Shown one piece after another: positions 44,303 to 54,327 of a stretch of DNA of 64,000 bases. A program made the position numbers and the translations under genes. The notes beneath the pieces are model-generated. The model was given only the letters and a program-made list of their open reading frames with translations. It was not told where the DNA came from and did not search any database. This stretch comes from Macrostomum hystrix (taxonomy: Eukaryota; Platyhelminthes; Macrostomidae). Numbering within the stretch: the stretch's first letter is position 1; every line of letters begins with the position of its first letter. The stretch is taken from contig CATNEN010000001.1 of NCBI GenBank assembly GCA_950097015.1, forward strand, positions 18,046,501 through 18,110,500, given 5' to 3'.

Positions 44303-44887
44303 ATGGCTGGCCTGAGCATCACTGTGGCCTGGTGGCTGGAGACGGTCGCCACCGACTATCGGCGAGAGTTGGCCGGCAGGAGTACCTGGATTATGGTCCG
44401 CCTGTGGCTACTCCCTGCGTTGGGCCGTGCGGCACAGGCCGGAATCGATCTCGCCCTGGCATGCAGGCTAGCCGAAGCCCGGTGGTTGGCGCAGGCATGG
44501 GTCGAGGAACGGGACCCGAGCCCGCCAAGAGGTGAGGACGAGGAGACCCTGCCTTGGAATCTCCGGTGGCCGCATTACTGTCCGCCAGAAGACTGGGGCA
44601 TGGCAGTGCCCGAAGCCCTCATGTCCTGGCTACAGGCTACCCGGATACCTGGCAGGTGGGATCTCGAGCACCAGCTGGTGGGAGAGCTAGTTGGCGAAGC
44701 CGTCTGGAGGCAATCTTCCGGGCTAGCCTCCACGCCATGGAGAAGCTGGGCGGTAGAGGCATCAACCATCGAGGAGACGCCACCAGGCGACAGCACGCTC
44801 GGCCAAATGGTAAGGCAGATGGAAGGGGAAGATGATGGTGAGAGCCTGGTAGGGAGTACTCCCATCAAGAATGGAGGCGAGGAATAG
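44303..44887 (+). CDS. Unknown Trp-rich ORF in the place of pol
   Basis: A 194-residue frame starting MAGLSITVAWWLETVATDYR, 131 bases after the protease stop, with its own ATG in an ATTGTCGACATGG context resembling the gag starts (GGTCGACATGT in element 3). It is unusually rich in Trp, has a helical Ala/Leu-rich first half (WLLPALGRAAQAGIDLALACRLAEA), a middle PRGEDEETLPWNLRWPHYCPPEDWG and an acidic tail. No RT, integrase, envelope or zinc-finger motif is present, and there is no counterpart in element 1. I do not recognise it. Coding is supported by the uninterrupted length and by Trp-rich, non-repetitive composition, but not by a second copy. Confidence 0.6.
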   Translation: MAGLSITVAWWLETVATDYRRELAGRSTWIMVRLWLLPALGRAAQAGIDLALACRLAEARWLAQAWVEERDPSPPRGEDEETLPWNLRWPHYCPPEDWGMAVPEALMSWLQATRIPGRWDLEHQLVGELVGEAVWRQSSGLASTPWRSWAVEASTIEETPPGDSTLGQMVRQMEGEDDGESLVGSTPIKNGGEE

Positions 44888-45960
44888 GGGCCCAGGATCC
44901 GAGTAAGGGCACGATAATGCGCGAAAAGCATCCATGGTAAGCCCTACCCACTGAGTTGTTCCTTCGTTCCCCTCGTCCTTTTTCCCTCTATTAATCATTC
45001 GCACTATGCACCTTTTGCTCTCTTCCTATTGTGCATACCTTCCTTTCTTTCATTTAAAGCCGTCTTGGCACAAAAGTCTTATTCTAAAAACTCTTATAAT
45101 TTTTAGTCAAAAACCCAAAAACATACATAGTGGGGCGAAACTCCCCTGGTAAACTTTTCGCTTGAGATAATTTCTAACTGCAGCAGTCTAGGGCGTGCAC
45201 CCCTCTTTTCTCAAACATTTAATATTACCCGCACCACATTTTAAACAGCACCCTCTATATCGCTTTGTTTCGGGTAGGCCCGGGAGTTGGTTCATCTGGG
45301 GACAGATTTCTATATTAGGAGGGATACCAACCCGCCAAAGTGAGCGGGGTGGTATGATGGGCACTCTAAGTTTGGAGTGGGGTGGGTGATTGAACAAGGA
45401 CTGGCAGGCTTTTAGCTCAGGTTGAGAGGAGTTTTCTTATTGGTTTAGAAGGCAGTGGGCATTTCAATGGTGGCTCCTTTTCTAAGGGAGGTGAGAAGTG
45501 ACTGTGAGGCACCGCGAAAAGGACAGGGTTGTTTACGTAGATGGATCAACTGGATTGCGGGCGCCTAAACAAGCCTTTCTGTTGTGATTTTTCAATTTAG
45601 TTCCATGTTCACCTTACTATTATTGAGGAAGCACATTTTAGTGGTAGATTTGGAATGACGCGTTGTCCTTTAGAATTTTCTAGCATCGTTCTTTTAAAGG
45701 AAGAAGGCCTAGCGAGAGAAATCATGTAAACGGCACATAGCATGTTCGGAATAAGAGTAATTTATTAATAGTAAAGGTAATTAGTAAGTAATTAGTGGTC
45801 TATTTACAATTTATATACAAGCAAGCAAAACATGCATCAAAAAAAAATAAGCAAAGGAAGGGTAGGGGAAATAAAAATTGGGATTATATACAGTGGCTCT
45901 GGGGTCAATGTCTTTGTAAAAAAAACCCCAGAGCCCGTCCTTTTCGGCCTCTCTTTTCCT
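44888..45960 (+). other. Element 2 3' non-coding region
   Basis: Contains blocks shared with element 1 (AAAACATACATAGTGGGG near 45117; the hairpin at 45324-45355). The part from 45600 to 45960 would be the 3' UTR of the antisense gene on the minus strand; on that strand TTTTTTTATTG... and several TTTATT runs occur, but no clear AATAAA was fixed. Confidence 0.55.
45324..45355 (+). other. Conserved 12-bp hairpin in element 2
   Basis: Identical in sequence and size to the element 1 hairpin at 38469-38500 (ATACCAACCCGC / GCGGGGTGGTAT with an eight-base loop), in the same relative position between the coding region and the antisense gene. Confidence 0.75.
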
Positions 45961-46684
45961 TCAACGGCGCTGGCGGAGGCAGGCGGCCATCAGGGTCCCT
46001 GCGACGGCCAAGAGGCCGGCCGCAGCGATTGGGCCGATCGGTCCCGATAGTATGCTTTCTCCAATGTCGCGCGCGGCCTGCACAAGGTGGCCGGGCGCCA
46101 CGTCAATATCTGTGGAAGATGGAATGGGTTGTTTTATGAAGAAGTGGGTAGTTAAGCAGCTGCGGCTGGGGGTGAATGCAGGGATTCAGTGATTTCGTTC
46201 GAATAATATTTCACTGGTGGCTAATTCAGGATGAGAGGCAAAGTTGGATTACGGCAACTTACTAATAGCAAATTCCACTCGCACTGGCGGCGGCGGCACG
46301 GGAACTCTGAAATATTGAGGGCAGGAATGGCGGCAATCAATCACGACGGCAGCAAATTCACGTAATCTCTGTGCCAAACACACAATTAAGACTTAAGCCA
46401 ATTTATTTCTAATCTAGGTTTTCACTGGAACTTCTCAACTTATCGGGCGGAGGGATGGGGGCTCAGGTTAAGACCTGTCATATATAATAATCAGGCTGGG
46501 GTGCCGGGAACTGCTGTAATTATCCTAGTTAGTCTAATTATTATTCAATCACTTTAATCGCCCCTCAATAACCGGCCTTGGGAGGCCGAGTAGAAGCAAT
46601 AACTCACCTTTCTTCAACAGGCAGCAGCTGGGCCAGGCCCACGGCATCGACCAGCGGCGCAGATGGCTGGGTGGTTACTTTCAT
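45961..46684 (-). CDS. Antisense spliced gene inside element 2 (small tail-hydrophobic protein)
   Basis: Three exons on the minus strand: 46608..46684, 46263..46306 and 45961..46109, 270 nt in all, 89 residues. Donors are GTGAGT and GTAAGT; acceptors are TATTTCAG and CTTCCACAG. The phases agree at both junctions (2/1 and 1/2), which is unlikely by chance for three such short exons. The product begins MKVTTQPSAPLVDAVG, has a Pro-rich linker (VPVPPPPVRVEFAI) and ends with a hydrophobic stretch of about 20 residues rich in Ala, Gly and Leu, followed by RQRR, resembling a C-terminal membrane anchor. The last exon has a homologue of identical length and phase in element 1 (38910-38988 plus 49936-50005), sharing GPIG and the hydrophobic tail. 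A TATA motif lies about 100 bases upstream. The family is not recognised. Confidence 0.7.
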
Positions 46685-46784
46685 GTCGAGAAATTTAGAA
46701 ATTCCTTGATATTTCGATGGTAGGCAGGTCTAATTGTTAGTCAGATAACAGGCGTAAAAGCTAATGGAGCATCAAGTGGTCATT

Positions 46785-46792
46785 TTTTTATA
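46785..46792 (-). promoter_or_regulatory. TATA box candidate for the antisense gene
   Basis: TATAAAAA on the minus strand, about 100 bases before the ATG at 46684. About 40 bases further upstream, the minus strand reads CCTATTGGCTGG, an inverted CCAAT box. The spacing of CCAAT, TATA and ATG is typical of an RNA polymerase II promoter, which supports an independent antisense transcript. Confidence 0.5.
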
Positions 46793-47592
46793 ATAGTTTG
46801 CTTAGGGGTTTTGGTGGCCGGGGCGCCAGCCAATAGGAAGGCTCGGGAAGGATTGTGGGAAATTCCACGAGTAAGGGGGCCATAGTTGTTTAGTTATTGT
46901 AGTTTAGTGGTAGTAGTTTAGTTATTGGGGCCTTGATCTTTTCGGAGGAGGTATCGCGGCCGGCAGCAGCGAAACTGAGCGGCCTGAGCAGCGGTTTTCT
47001 CCGGCTGCGACCAGCTGCAGCACCGATCGGACCGCGCGCAACGGCTCGGCACCCGGCCCGGCGAGCATTTTCGGGCACGGCCAGCTGTGAACACCGACGC
47101 GCGGCGAATCAGAGGCCACCAAGGCCCGGCAACAGGATCGGCAAGGGCGCAAACGGGCTGAACAACCTGGACCCACCTGGGGAGAGCACGGCCGGACCCC
47201 TCGGACTCAAGGCAAGACGGCCGGGGCCTCCCAGGTTTGCGCAACCGAGACCAAGCCGGGCAGGGAGAACTGGGACGAGCTGCAACCACCTGGAGAAGAA
47301 GGCGAGCCGGGACGAGGCACCCCCTGGGCAACGAGAACAACATCGCCGCGACCGGAATGCGCACCCACCTCCCCTCAGGACTCTATCCCTTAGTCGCTAG
47401 GGGCGCCGACCGTTTGTACTCTCGCACCAATCTATTTATAGCCGTACGTACGTACGCATTAGGATTTCTTCTCTAGCGGAATTCTTCCTAGGGTTCTCTA
47501 CGGTATGTTGTAGGTAATTTTTTTTATCCCCTCGATTCTCGAGACACCCCGCTACTACTGTCAGTAGGCACGTAAGTGTCTTACGTGAAAGT
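46793..47592. other. GC-rich region before the element 2 purine tract
   Basis: From 46930 to 47400 the sequence is GC-rich, and both strands stay open for about 150 codons. Codon composition looks driven by GC content, and neither frame has a recognisable motif, so no gene is called. A short TACG run lies at 47445-47456. Confidence 0.4.
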
Positions 47593-47606
47593 GAGCGAAG
47601 GAGGAG
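47593..47606 (+). promoter_or_regulatory. Polypurine tract of element 2
   Basis: GAGCGAAGGAGGAG directly precedes the 3' LTR (starts 47607), the position where plus-strand DNA synthesis is primed in LTR elements. One C interrupts the purine run. Confidence 0.7.
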
Positions 47607-49931
47607 TGATGTGGAGTGTGCTGCGGGAATCGAGTGGGAATGTGAGCCAGCATAATTTTTTCAAATTTTTAAGTAACTAATAATTGCGACCCACATAGCA
47701 GCTGGCCACAAAACAAGATCATTAATCTTAGGGCCGGGTTTGAGGCGGCGGTGAATCAAGTAGCTGTCGAATCCTCTCTCTCCGGAGTTGTCTAGACTCC
47801 CCGTAGGAATGACTGATCGCGGCCATAATGTTACTGTATGAACTAGTTTAGGTCATAATTCCCCTCCAAACCGCGATCAGATATAGGGGCTCACTCACGC
47901 GTTATGAGTGATCGTAAAATTCTTCATGTCCCCGCTTCTTTACAGTATTCGAGCCCAGCTCGACTTTATGACCTCCTTCCTTTAGATACATGTAAATACC
48001 ACTGTAGGCAGGTCGGCGCCTGCGCTTCCATTGTCCCGGCGGAGTAACAATCGCTGGCTGACTGCCGACGGCTGTTCGCGCAGAACATCTGTCGTTTCCC
48101 GCCGCCGGTTCATTGGGCAATTGGGGCGGCAATCGCCGCTTCAATTCCTCGATGACAGGCTGGCGCGAATGTGGGTTGCTTTGATGGATGTCGGGGTTGG
48201 CGTGCTGCAAAGCCTATTTAAGCAAGCGCGCGGCGCTGCTCCCTCTAGGACCTCTTTTCTCCCACCGGCTCTTCCCCTTCTCCCCTGCCGGACTTACTTT
48301 TGCCGGGCCGGACTCCCACCGGACCCAGGACTTATCCCCCAGACCCATTTAGGGCATAGACCCTAGAGCTCATAGCTCCACAGCTAGCGCAGGCCCATTG
48401 CCTGTCCCCATTCCCCCTGAGCGCGAGCCACCTCTTTAGGTGAGCTGCTAAATTGAGCTTTGAGCTCCAAGCGTGTTGGCCCCCTTGCCGACTCGCAGCA
48501 TCTTTCCCTTCCCGGCTTTTGCTATCTTACCCCATCCTCTTCCCCGCGAACAACGGGATTGCAGCACGCGGCCGAAGCGACTCCAGATAAGTAATCCGCG
48601 CAGCGGTTTGTAATTATTGCTCCTAAGGGGCTTTCTATTAGTTAGGCGGCATTTTAGTGGGAGGGAAGCTAGGGATTGTTTCGCCTAATAAACTATCCAA
48701 TCTAAGCACTTTTAACTTATCGGGCTTAACTTTATAACAATTTAATTTCTTTCATTATGTCTCCTTTTCACCTTTATTTTAACCTTAGACAGCCCTCTAC
48801 CATGAGTGGCTAATCTATTAGGGGAATGGGCTCTGGCACAGCCGAGCTGAAAGCTGCGGCAGGAAGGCAATTGTAAGCGCGTATGAGAGCAATAGGGAGC
48901 TAGGGATTTGCAAGTAAAATGCGGAGTGTAGCGCGTGTTGTCTTTCTGCCCAGGGGTGGGGAATTCCCTGGCGGGTTTTCCTCGTTTTCTGGCGGAACTG
49001 GGAATGCGTGTCAAGCTCCCCTGCCAATTGAGCTTCCCTTCCGTTCCCCCTCTCGCTTCCACCGCCAGGGAAGTGGGGGGTGATGATCTTTTAATCTTAC
49101 GCTCGCATAATCACTCAGCCAGTGTTCAGCTTAACCTCTCCTGCCTCTGTTTTCCTCAACTCACACAGACCGGATTGCTAGTTACCTAATGTGTAGGCTG
49201 CAGTCTAATGTACCGAATGTGTCTGATGTTTCATGAGTAGGACTCTGGCTATGGATTTCTCTTTCGGGTTCGGAGTACCACCTTTCTAGACCACTGTAGC
49301 GCAAATTCAGGAATCCCCTGGTGAGGCGTGTCTCGATCCATTCTGGGGTCTTCACCCTAGTCTAAAACGGAAGTTACAGAAGGCTCTATTTTTTTCGGCT
49401 TGTCTAAGATCTGTGTGACAAACTAGGAGCCGCGAGCTCCGGGGACCCAAGTTCCCAAATGTCTGCGGTGGCAACGTAGGCGCATTGGGTGGTGGCGCTA
49501 CCCTAGATCATTTTCCGCTTTGCCGATAGCCTTTCCGCATTTCTAAGACAAGAGCCTAGGCCGAGTCGACCACTGCTACCAAGTTTAGGAGTCAGTTACG
49601 AACATGCTACTGATGACAGTAGGCTACCTAGCCCTGTCCTATCCGCTTGCGGGTAGTCCGACATCTATTTAGACTTTTAGCCGGTTTCGAGCACTGCTTG
49701 GGGTAGGCACGGCAGTCATGCCTGTGGCCTATGGGTTGAGTGGGACTGGCCAGCCTGAGGCCGAGAGGACCACTCCCTGCATCCACTGTCTCTCCCTTCA
49801 TCTCTCCCTTCATCCCTCTTTCCGCGGCAACTCGCGAACCTTTGCGGTATGACTTCCGACTCTATCGCCATCCCCACACTCCTTTCCTTCACGAGGACAG
49901 ATCATCGGATTGCAAACCCGCAGCTATTTCA
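47607..49931 (+). repeat. 3' LTR of element 2
   Basis: A copy of 38989-41313 with no difference found by eye. It has a TATTTAAG box at 48215-48222 and AATAAA at 48687-48692, and is followed by CAGG (49932-49935), matching the four bases before the 5' LTR. Confidence 0.95.
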
Positions 49932-49935
49932 CAGG

Positions 49936-50005
49936 CCAATAGGGCCCTTCAGAGTGTTGACCAGAACTGTCCCAGCGTCCTCCGGTCCAAGAGGCAGTTC
50001 GATGT
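49936..50005 (-). pseudogene. Antisense small gene of element 1, last exon, part B
   Basis: The 5' half of the last exon interrupted by element 2. It starts at 50005 after the acceptor CTGTCCGCAG and encodes a segment ending in KGPIG, then joins 38988 on the other side of element 2. The start phase (two bases, then ATC) equals that of exon 3 in element 2. Beyond 50018, candidate upstream exons are ambiguous. Confidence 0.65.
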
Positions 50006-50670
50006 CTGCGGACAGGGGGAGCAGGTTTTGTTCTTATTAGCGGGGATTAATAGATGTTGTACCTGTGGTAGCGTGGCACACACAAATGGTGAAAATAACC
50101 AAGACAAGAACTAGATTCAGAGAGGAAAGTATCCGGCCTCAACTCTAGTGCTTCGTTGCAGTGGAAGCAACCCGGTAGTCAGGCTCCGATTGCTAAGTTT
50201 TCTCGTATTTCCCTTGTGTTCGGACTACGTCCTGCGACAATAAGTTCTAAAGTCTCAAGAGACAATTGTAAATGAGATGCAAACGCAAACACACAAGGTC
50301 GCAAAAGCATGAAGAAAAACAGTCCACACAGTGCCATCAAAGTAGAGAAGTTGTGCTACCATAATGCTAACACAACCCCGCGTATTCGTCAGACTGTGCT
50401 CTACTTATAGTAGGAGCATTTGAGCGATATTCTGCCAGTTTTCTTCCGAACCGAAGCGCTTGCACTATGGCGTGCAATGTGACTCAGTGCGCAGACAGAG
50501 CTGGAACGAGAGAGAGAAAGAGGAGGGGGTGGTGAGCGGAGGTAAATGTGCACGGGAACCACAAACTACCTACACCCCAGTCCTCCCACAGACCTAGAAC
50601 AGCCTGACTCACCGATTGCCTGGAGGCTGCTCAGCAGTCTACAGCACATCACTCTCCTCCAGCTAAAGGA
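50006..50670. other. Boundary between element 1 remnant and host-like sequence
   Basis: No element 1 LTR is visible. A minus-strand GTGAGT donor at ~50605-50610 follows a short ATG frame, and a plus-strand exon begins at 50671, so promoters may lie here in either direction. A purine-rich run GAGAGAGAAAGAGGAGG is at 50511-50527. Confidence 0.35.
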
Positions 50671-50718
50671 TGGCGGACAACACCGGCTGGCCGTCAGCCG
50701 CACTTAATCAAAATCAGG
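50671..50718 (+). CDS. Candidate first exon of a plus-strand gene
   Basis: ATGGCGGACAACACCGGCTG opens a 16-codon frame that ends CAG before GTACGA, a good donor, in phase 0. The start has a strong context (AAGGATGGCG). No second exon could be identified within the next 2 kb, so the call rests on the start context, GC-rich codons and the donor alone. It may be the first exon of a host gene with a long intron that contains the repeats downstream. Confidence 0.35.
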
Positions 50719-52748
50719 TACGAACCTTCTCCTTTTTTATTTCTCATAATCATACAAATGCGAATCGCGCTAAGAAATCAACAAAACAGTACCGACTGGA
50801 TAACAAAAAATCAACAAACACAAACTAACAAAACTCAAATTAATCATACCAGAATTTTCACTCACTGGATAAACATACACATCGGGAGCAACAACGAAAA
50901 CAAGATTCTTTACTGTGCACTGCACCCGGCCGTACTGGCCTATTCTCGAGTTATACCTTCTTACAGGCGCCTGCCCACGTCTCCTGTCAGATGGTTTTCT
51001 CTGACTCTCAGTGTGAAGGGTAGGCAAATTTGAGGTTGTCTTTCACCTCTCTCAGTGCACGCCAGCTGTTGTGTTGTCTCAGAGGGCCAATTAAATCAGC
51101 CAGTGAGCTAATCTAAACTATCAAGAAAAGCAACAAGACTGCATGTTTTTGATTGGCTGGGAGCTCAATTGAGACAGTCAGCACACTTCAGAGGGTTGCC
51201 GATTTGGCGTGCTTTCATAGTGAACACGAGTAAAAAAATTGCGCATTTTCTCTCACAACTTTGTCCTGAATCGTTCCGCAAGCTACACAGCGCCTTTCGA
51301 AGTTTCTTCTACTGTTGTGTGAGTATATTTCCTTTCTTTTCTTGACTGATCTTTATTTTTTCAATCGGAGCAATCGTCTCATTCAAACTATCATTAGTGT
51401 AAGCTGACTGAAGCTAAGCTCATCTCTGAATAACTTTACTCTTAATTCAATTTCTATTCCTGCACTATTTAACGAGCAATGGAGTCACAACACAAGAAGA
51501 CGACACACAGACGAGACGAGCGACACAGAGTGCTCCACATGAGCAGCAGGCAACACGGAATGACGAAATAGAACTGCGGTACCCAGAGGGCATGTTCCGC
51601 GCAGATTGATGGCTTGCGAAGAATTCGAGTCTACGTACTCGTAGGGAACAAAGTGATGCGTTTCTGTCAAAAATGCATTTTTTTCCTATCGTAATGATAA
51701 AGGGATGAACAATTACTTTCTCTCCAGACCTCAAGCTGTGCACGCTGCAGGATCTAAAAATAGTACAATAGTAGATCAATGTGGTATTCCTAATAGTGCC
51801 TACAATTTTCGCTGCCAAATAGTCATTAAAATGACTTCAAATTTTTTTTTCACCGGCCCACAATTTCGTTTCGCAGAAAACATTCTCGCTAGGCTGTGAC
51901 AGCTGGAGCCAGCAGGTCACTGTGGCATCTACACCAATGGCACAGTATTTGGGCAAGGTGACTTCAAATACTGACGACTCACAGATGCCCACAACAGAGT
52001 GAACTACACTGGGATTCAGAATTGTTCTTTGAGATAGGAAATATATGTTCCTACTTCGTAATGCCATCACAAGTAGACAGGAATATGATATGCAAATGAT
52101 GTCATACATCATTGGCCCACCGATGCATGTCAGATTAAATCCTCTTGCAGTGTCAGCTAGAAAATTTTCAATAATTTTTTTTTAAATAAGTTGTTAAAAC
52201 TGAATCCTGAAATGTATTTTAAGCAGCACTGCAGAAGGTTGGTTGCAATCAATGGGCCACCGTTGAGTGTTTGAAATTCATGTTCGCTGCTTTGTCATGA
52301 GAAAAGGTTTTTACACTCTATTTTTTAGGGTACGCAACCATGGTCTAAAGCAGCCTTGGAGACCTGAGAGTTCTCTAGTGATGGCTAAGTAAAGGACTCT
52401 CAAAGCACGGCGAACAGAACTCAGACTCTAAGACTTCAGACTCAGAACTCTGAAAATTTTCCTCTGTTTTTGTCGCAATCAATGCCTGGTAATAATGGGT
52501 TAATCGATGAAGTGTAAGTTAATGCTCTTGGACGTAATTTGGTAACATAATTCGCTCTTTATAGCTACGGTGCAGTTTAACGTCATGCCTCCAGGACGTT
52601 ACCTATACTTTATAGTTATGGTGCAGTTTAACGTCTTGCCTCCAGGACGTGAAGTATACTGTATTCTTCTGTAATTCCGGTTATGTATGCGAGAATTTAG
52701 TCAACTCAAAACAGCTCTTCATTTTTCGATTATAATTTATCTCGCAAC
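50719..52748. other. Intergenic or intronic stretch without supported genes
   Basis: No coding exon could be supported. It contains a 51-bp tandem duplication at 52559-52660. Confidence 0.35.
52559..52660 (+). repeat. 51-bp tandem duplication
   Basis: Two adjacent copies of a 51-bp unit containing GGTGCAGTTTAACGTCATGC and CTCCAGGACGT, with about six differences. Confidence 0.85.
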
Positions 52749-52893
52749 GCAGTGCGACTCTTAAGTTGGTTCAGTATATTTGTTCATGACCGACTGACGA
52801 GCACTTCCCCTTCTACGCATTCACGCCTGTCAATCGTAATGTCGTGTCGTTATTGCTGCCGCTTGGCCCCGGGCGACGGCGCGTGCATGTAAA
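52749..52893 (-). repeat. Repeated 3' end of the GC-rich ORF unit, copy 1
   Basis: About 145 bases covering the last codons and 3' flank of the ORF at 52850-53714. A close copy in the same orientation is found at 54328-54465, including the codons for a C-terminal H-A-P-x-P-G-A-x-R-Q-Q and the stop. Confidence 0.8.
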
Positions 52894-53714
52894 CGCACTT
52901 GAACCGATCGCCCCGCGTGTCGCGGTCGACCCGAAACCCTACAGCGCTACGGACCGTCACCGAGCCGTCCTTCTCCAGTTGCCGGCGGTAGCCCTCATTG
53001 AATAGTGACCGAAACTCGGTTCTCTCGAGAGCTCCACGAATGTGGAGTATCGCGAACCGGTCTTGGGCCGGCGGGCGCGACGGTTGCGCCCGAACCGGTG
53101 TTGGTGGCGGAGGTGGTGGCGCAGTGGTACGTGGCGGTGGTGGCGCCGTGGCACTTGGGTCCGGGCCCCACCCGATCAGAGGCACTAGTTCCTGTGCACA
53201 CACCGTACGGATGAGGTCGATGGCCTCGTTTGGCATGCGTCGCCGCGGTGTAAAAGCTACCGCTGTACTGATAGCTTCGCTCAGCGTCCGCTGGAGGTCG
53301 GGAAACGGTACACCGGCGCGTTGCCCTCGAGTACGATGCCGACGGATCGCCGCCCGCATGTTTGACACGGATTTCTGACGCCCTTGAAAGGCGCCGTCAC
53401 CGCTGCCGTAGTGGGACCATTCGTTCCGTATCAATGTCTTGAGGGACTGGAAGACATTTCGCCGTGCGGCGTCGATAGCCTCCGGCTGAGGCGCTACCGC
53501 TCTCTTCACGGCGCTGTTCTCGTTCCTGGAAAAACCTCTGAGCGCGTTGTTGGCGACGCTCCCTTCGCGTCAGCCTGGGTGTTATCTCTGCGGGCCCCTC
53601 ATTAGTGACGTCGACGACGCTCATCGGTTCGTCGGCACAAAGATCCAGAATGTCGGCCGGGCCATATGTCATTGATTCACCGTCGGCGATTTCGCCGTCC
53701 TCGAGGTCGGCCAT
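52850..53714 (-). pseudogene. GC-rich repeat-associated ORF of unknown function, one frame change
   Basis: The frame opens at 53714 (MADLEDGEIADGESMTYG) with an acidic N-terminus followed by an Arg/Gln-rich helix (RRERRQQRAQRFFQERE). Around 53500-53535 the reading must move by one base (total 865 nt) to continue as ENSAVKRAVAPQPEAIDAAR, then a charged region (RGQRAGVPF), a Pro-rich stretch (APPPPRTTAPPPPPPTP) and a conserved-looking C-terminus ending KRQQ. A GGTTTTTCC run lies just before the change, so either an indel or ribosomal slippage is possible. Composition is GC-rich against an AT-rich flank, and the 3' end is duplicated 1.5 kb away, so this belongs to a repeat or an integrated element. 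No family was recognised. Confidence 0.5.
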
Positions 53715-54327
53715 TGCTGCAATGTGGCGGTGCGGTTCATGCTATACGCTAAAGACAACGCGACCCGTGCCAACATATAAGTTATTTTAGCATTTGACTA
53801 TAATGCTCTTAGATGAATCCAGTCTGATATGATGTGTGCATTGGCCCGATTCCCTGGCAGTGAATGTCTACTAATATATATAAGTAGTAATAAGTAGTAA
53901 TTTACAACTTAACTTGCTTTGATCGTTAACTTTTCTGGTAGTGCCACGCGTCCATGGCAACCATCATGAATGACTTCTATATTCTCCAGACTGCAGACTA
54001 AATCTGAGGCGAATTTTTATCTTAAAATATTCATAACAAATACTACAAGCTGGCCGATCTTCCTGACCACAGCTTTGAATATAGCTGTATTAACCTAGTA
54101 GTATTAGCATACCGTAACAATGTCTCATAATCATAACTCCCTTAAAATTCAATTAAAATCTAACTCATGGGTCTGACACTCACATAAACTAAATTCTCAG
54201 TTAACAAATTCGTAGCAATAAAACAGAGTCAATTCTCTCAGTTAACTCTCTTACTTCTTCTCACTTTCACTTTCTCGTCATTTAACCATCCTGGTCTCAG
54301 CGGATTTTTTGTCACTTAGTCGCCGTG
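53715..54327. other. AT-rich spacer
   Basis: Nothing supportable in this stretch; it is AT-rich and lies between the start of the GC-rich ORF and the second copy of its 3' end. Confidence 0.4.

Larger units (their letters stand above)
38989..49931 (+). mobile_element. LTR retrotransposon element 2: gag-protease without RT or integrase
   Basis: A 10.9-kb unit with 2,325-bp LTRs (38989-41313 and 47607-49931) that appear identical, flanked by CAGG (38985-38988 and 49932-49935) as a 4-bp target duplication. The interior contains a leader with duplicated blocks, gag-protease (frameshifted), a Trp-rich unknown ORF, conserved hairpins, a three-exon antisense gene and a purine tract. No RT, RNase H or integrase motif appears in any frame of the 6.3-kb interior. 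Identical LTRs imply a recent insertion, so the enzymes must have come from another element; element 1-type pol is an obvious candidate. Confidence 0.93.

Noticed and set aside
46918-47400. ~150-codon open frames on both strands before the 3' LTR of element 2
   Set aside because: GC-rich composition depletes stops on both strands; the frames have no recognisable domain and conflict with the better supported antisense promoter and exons.
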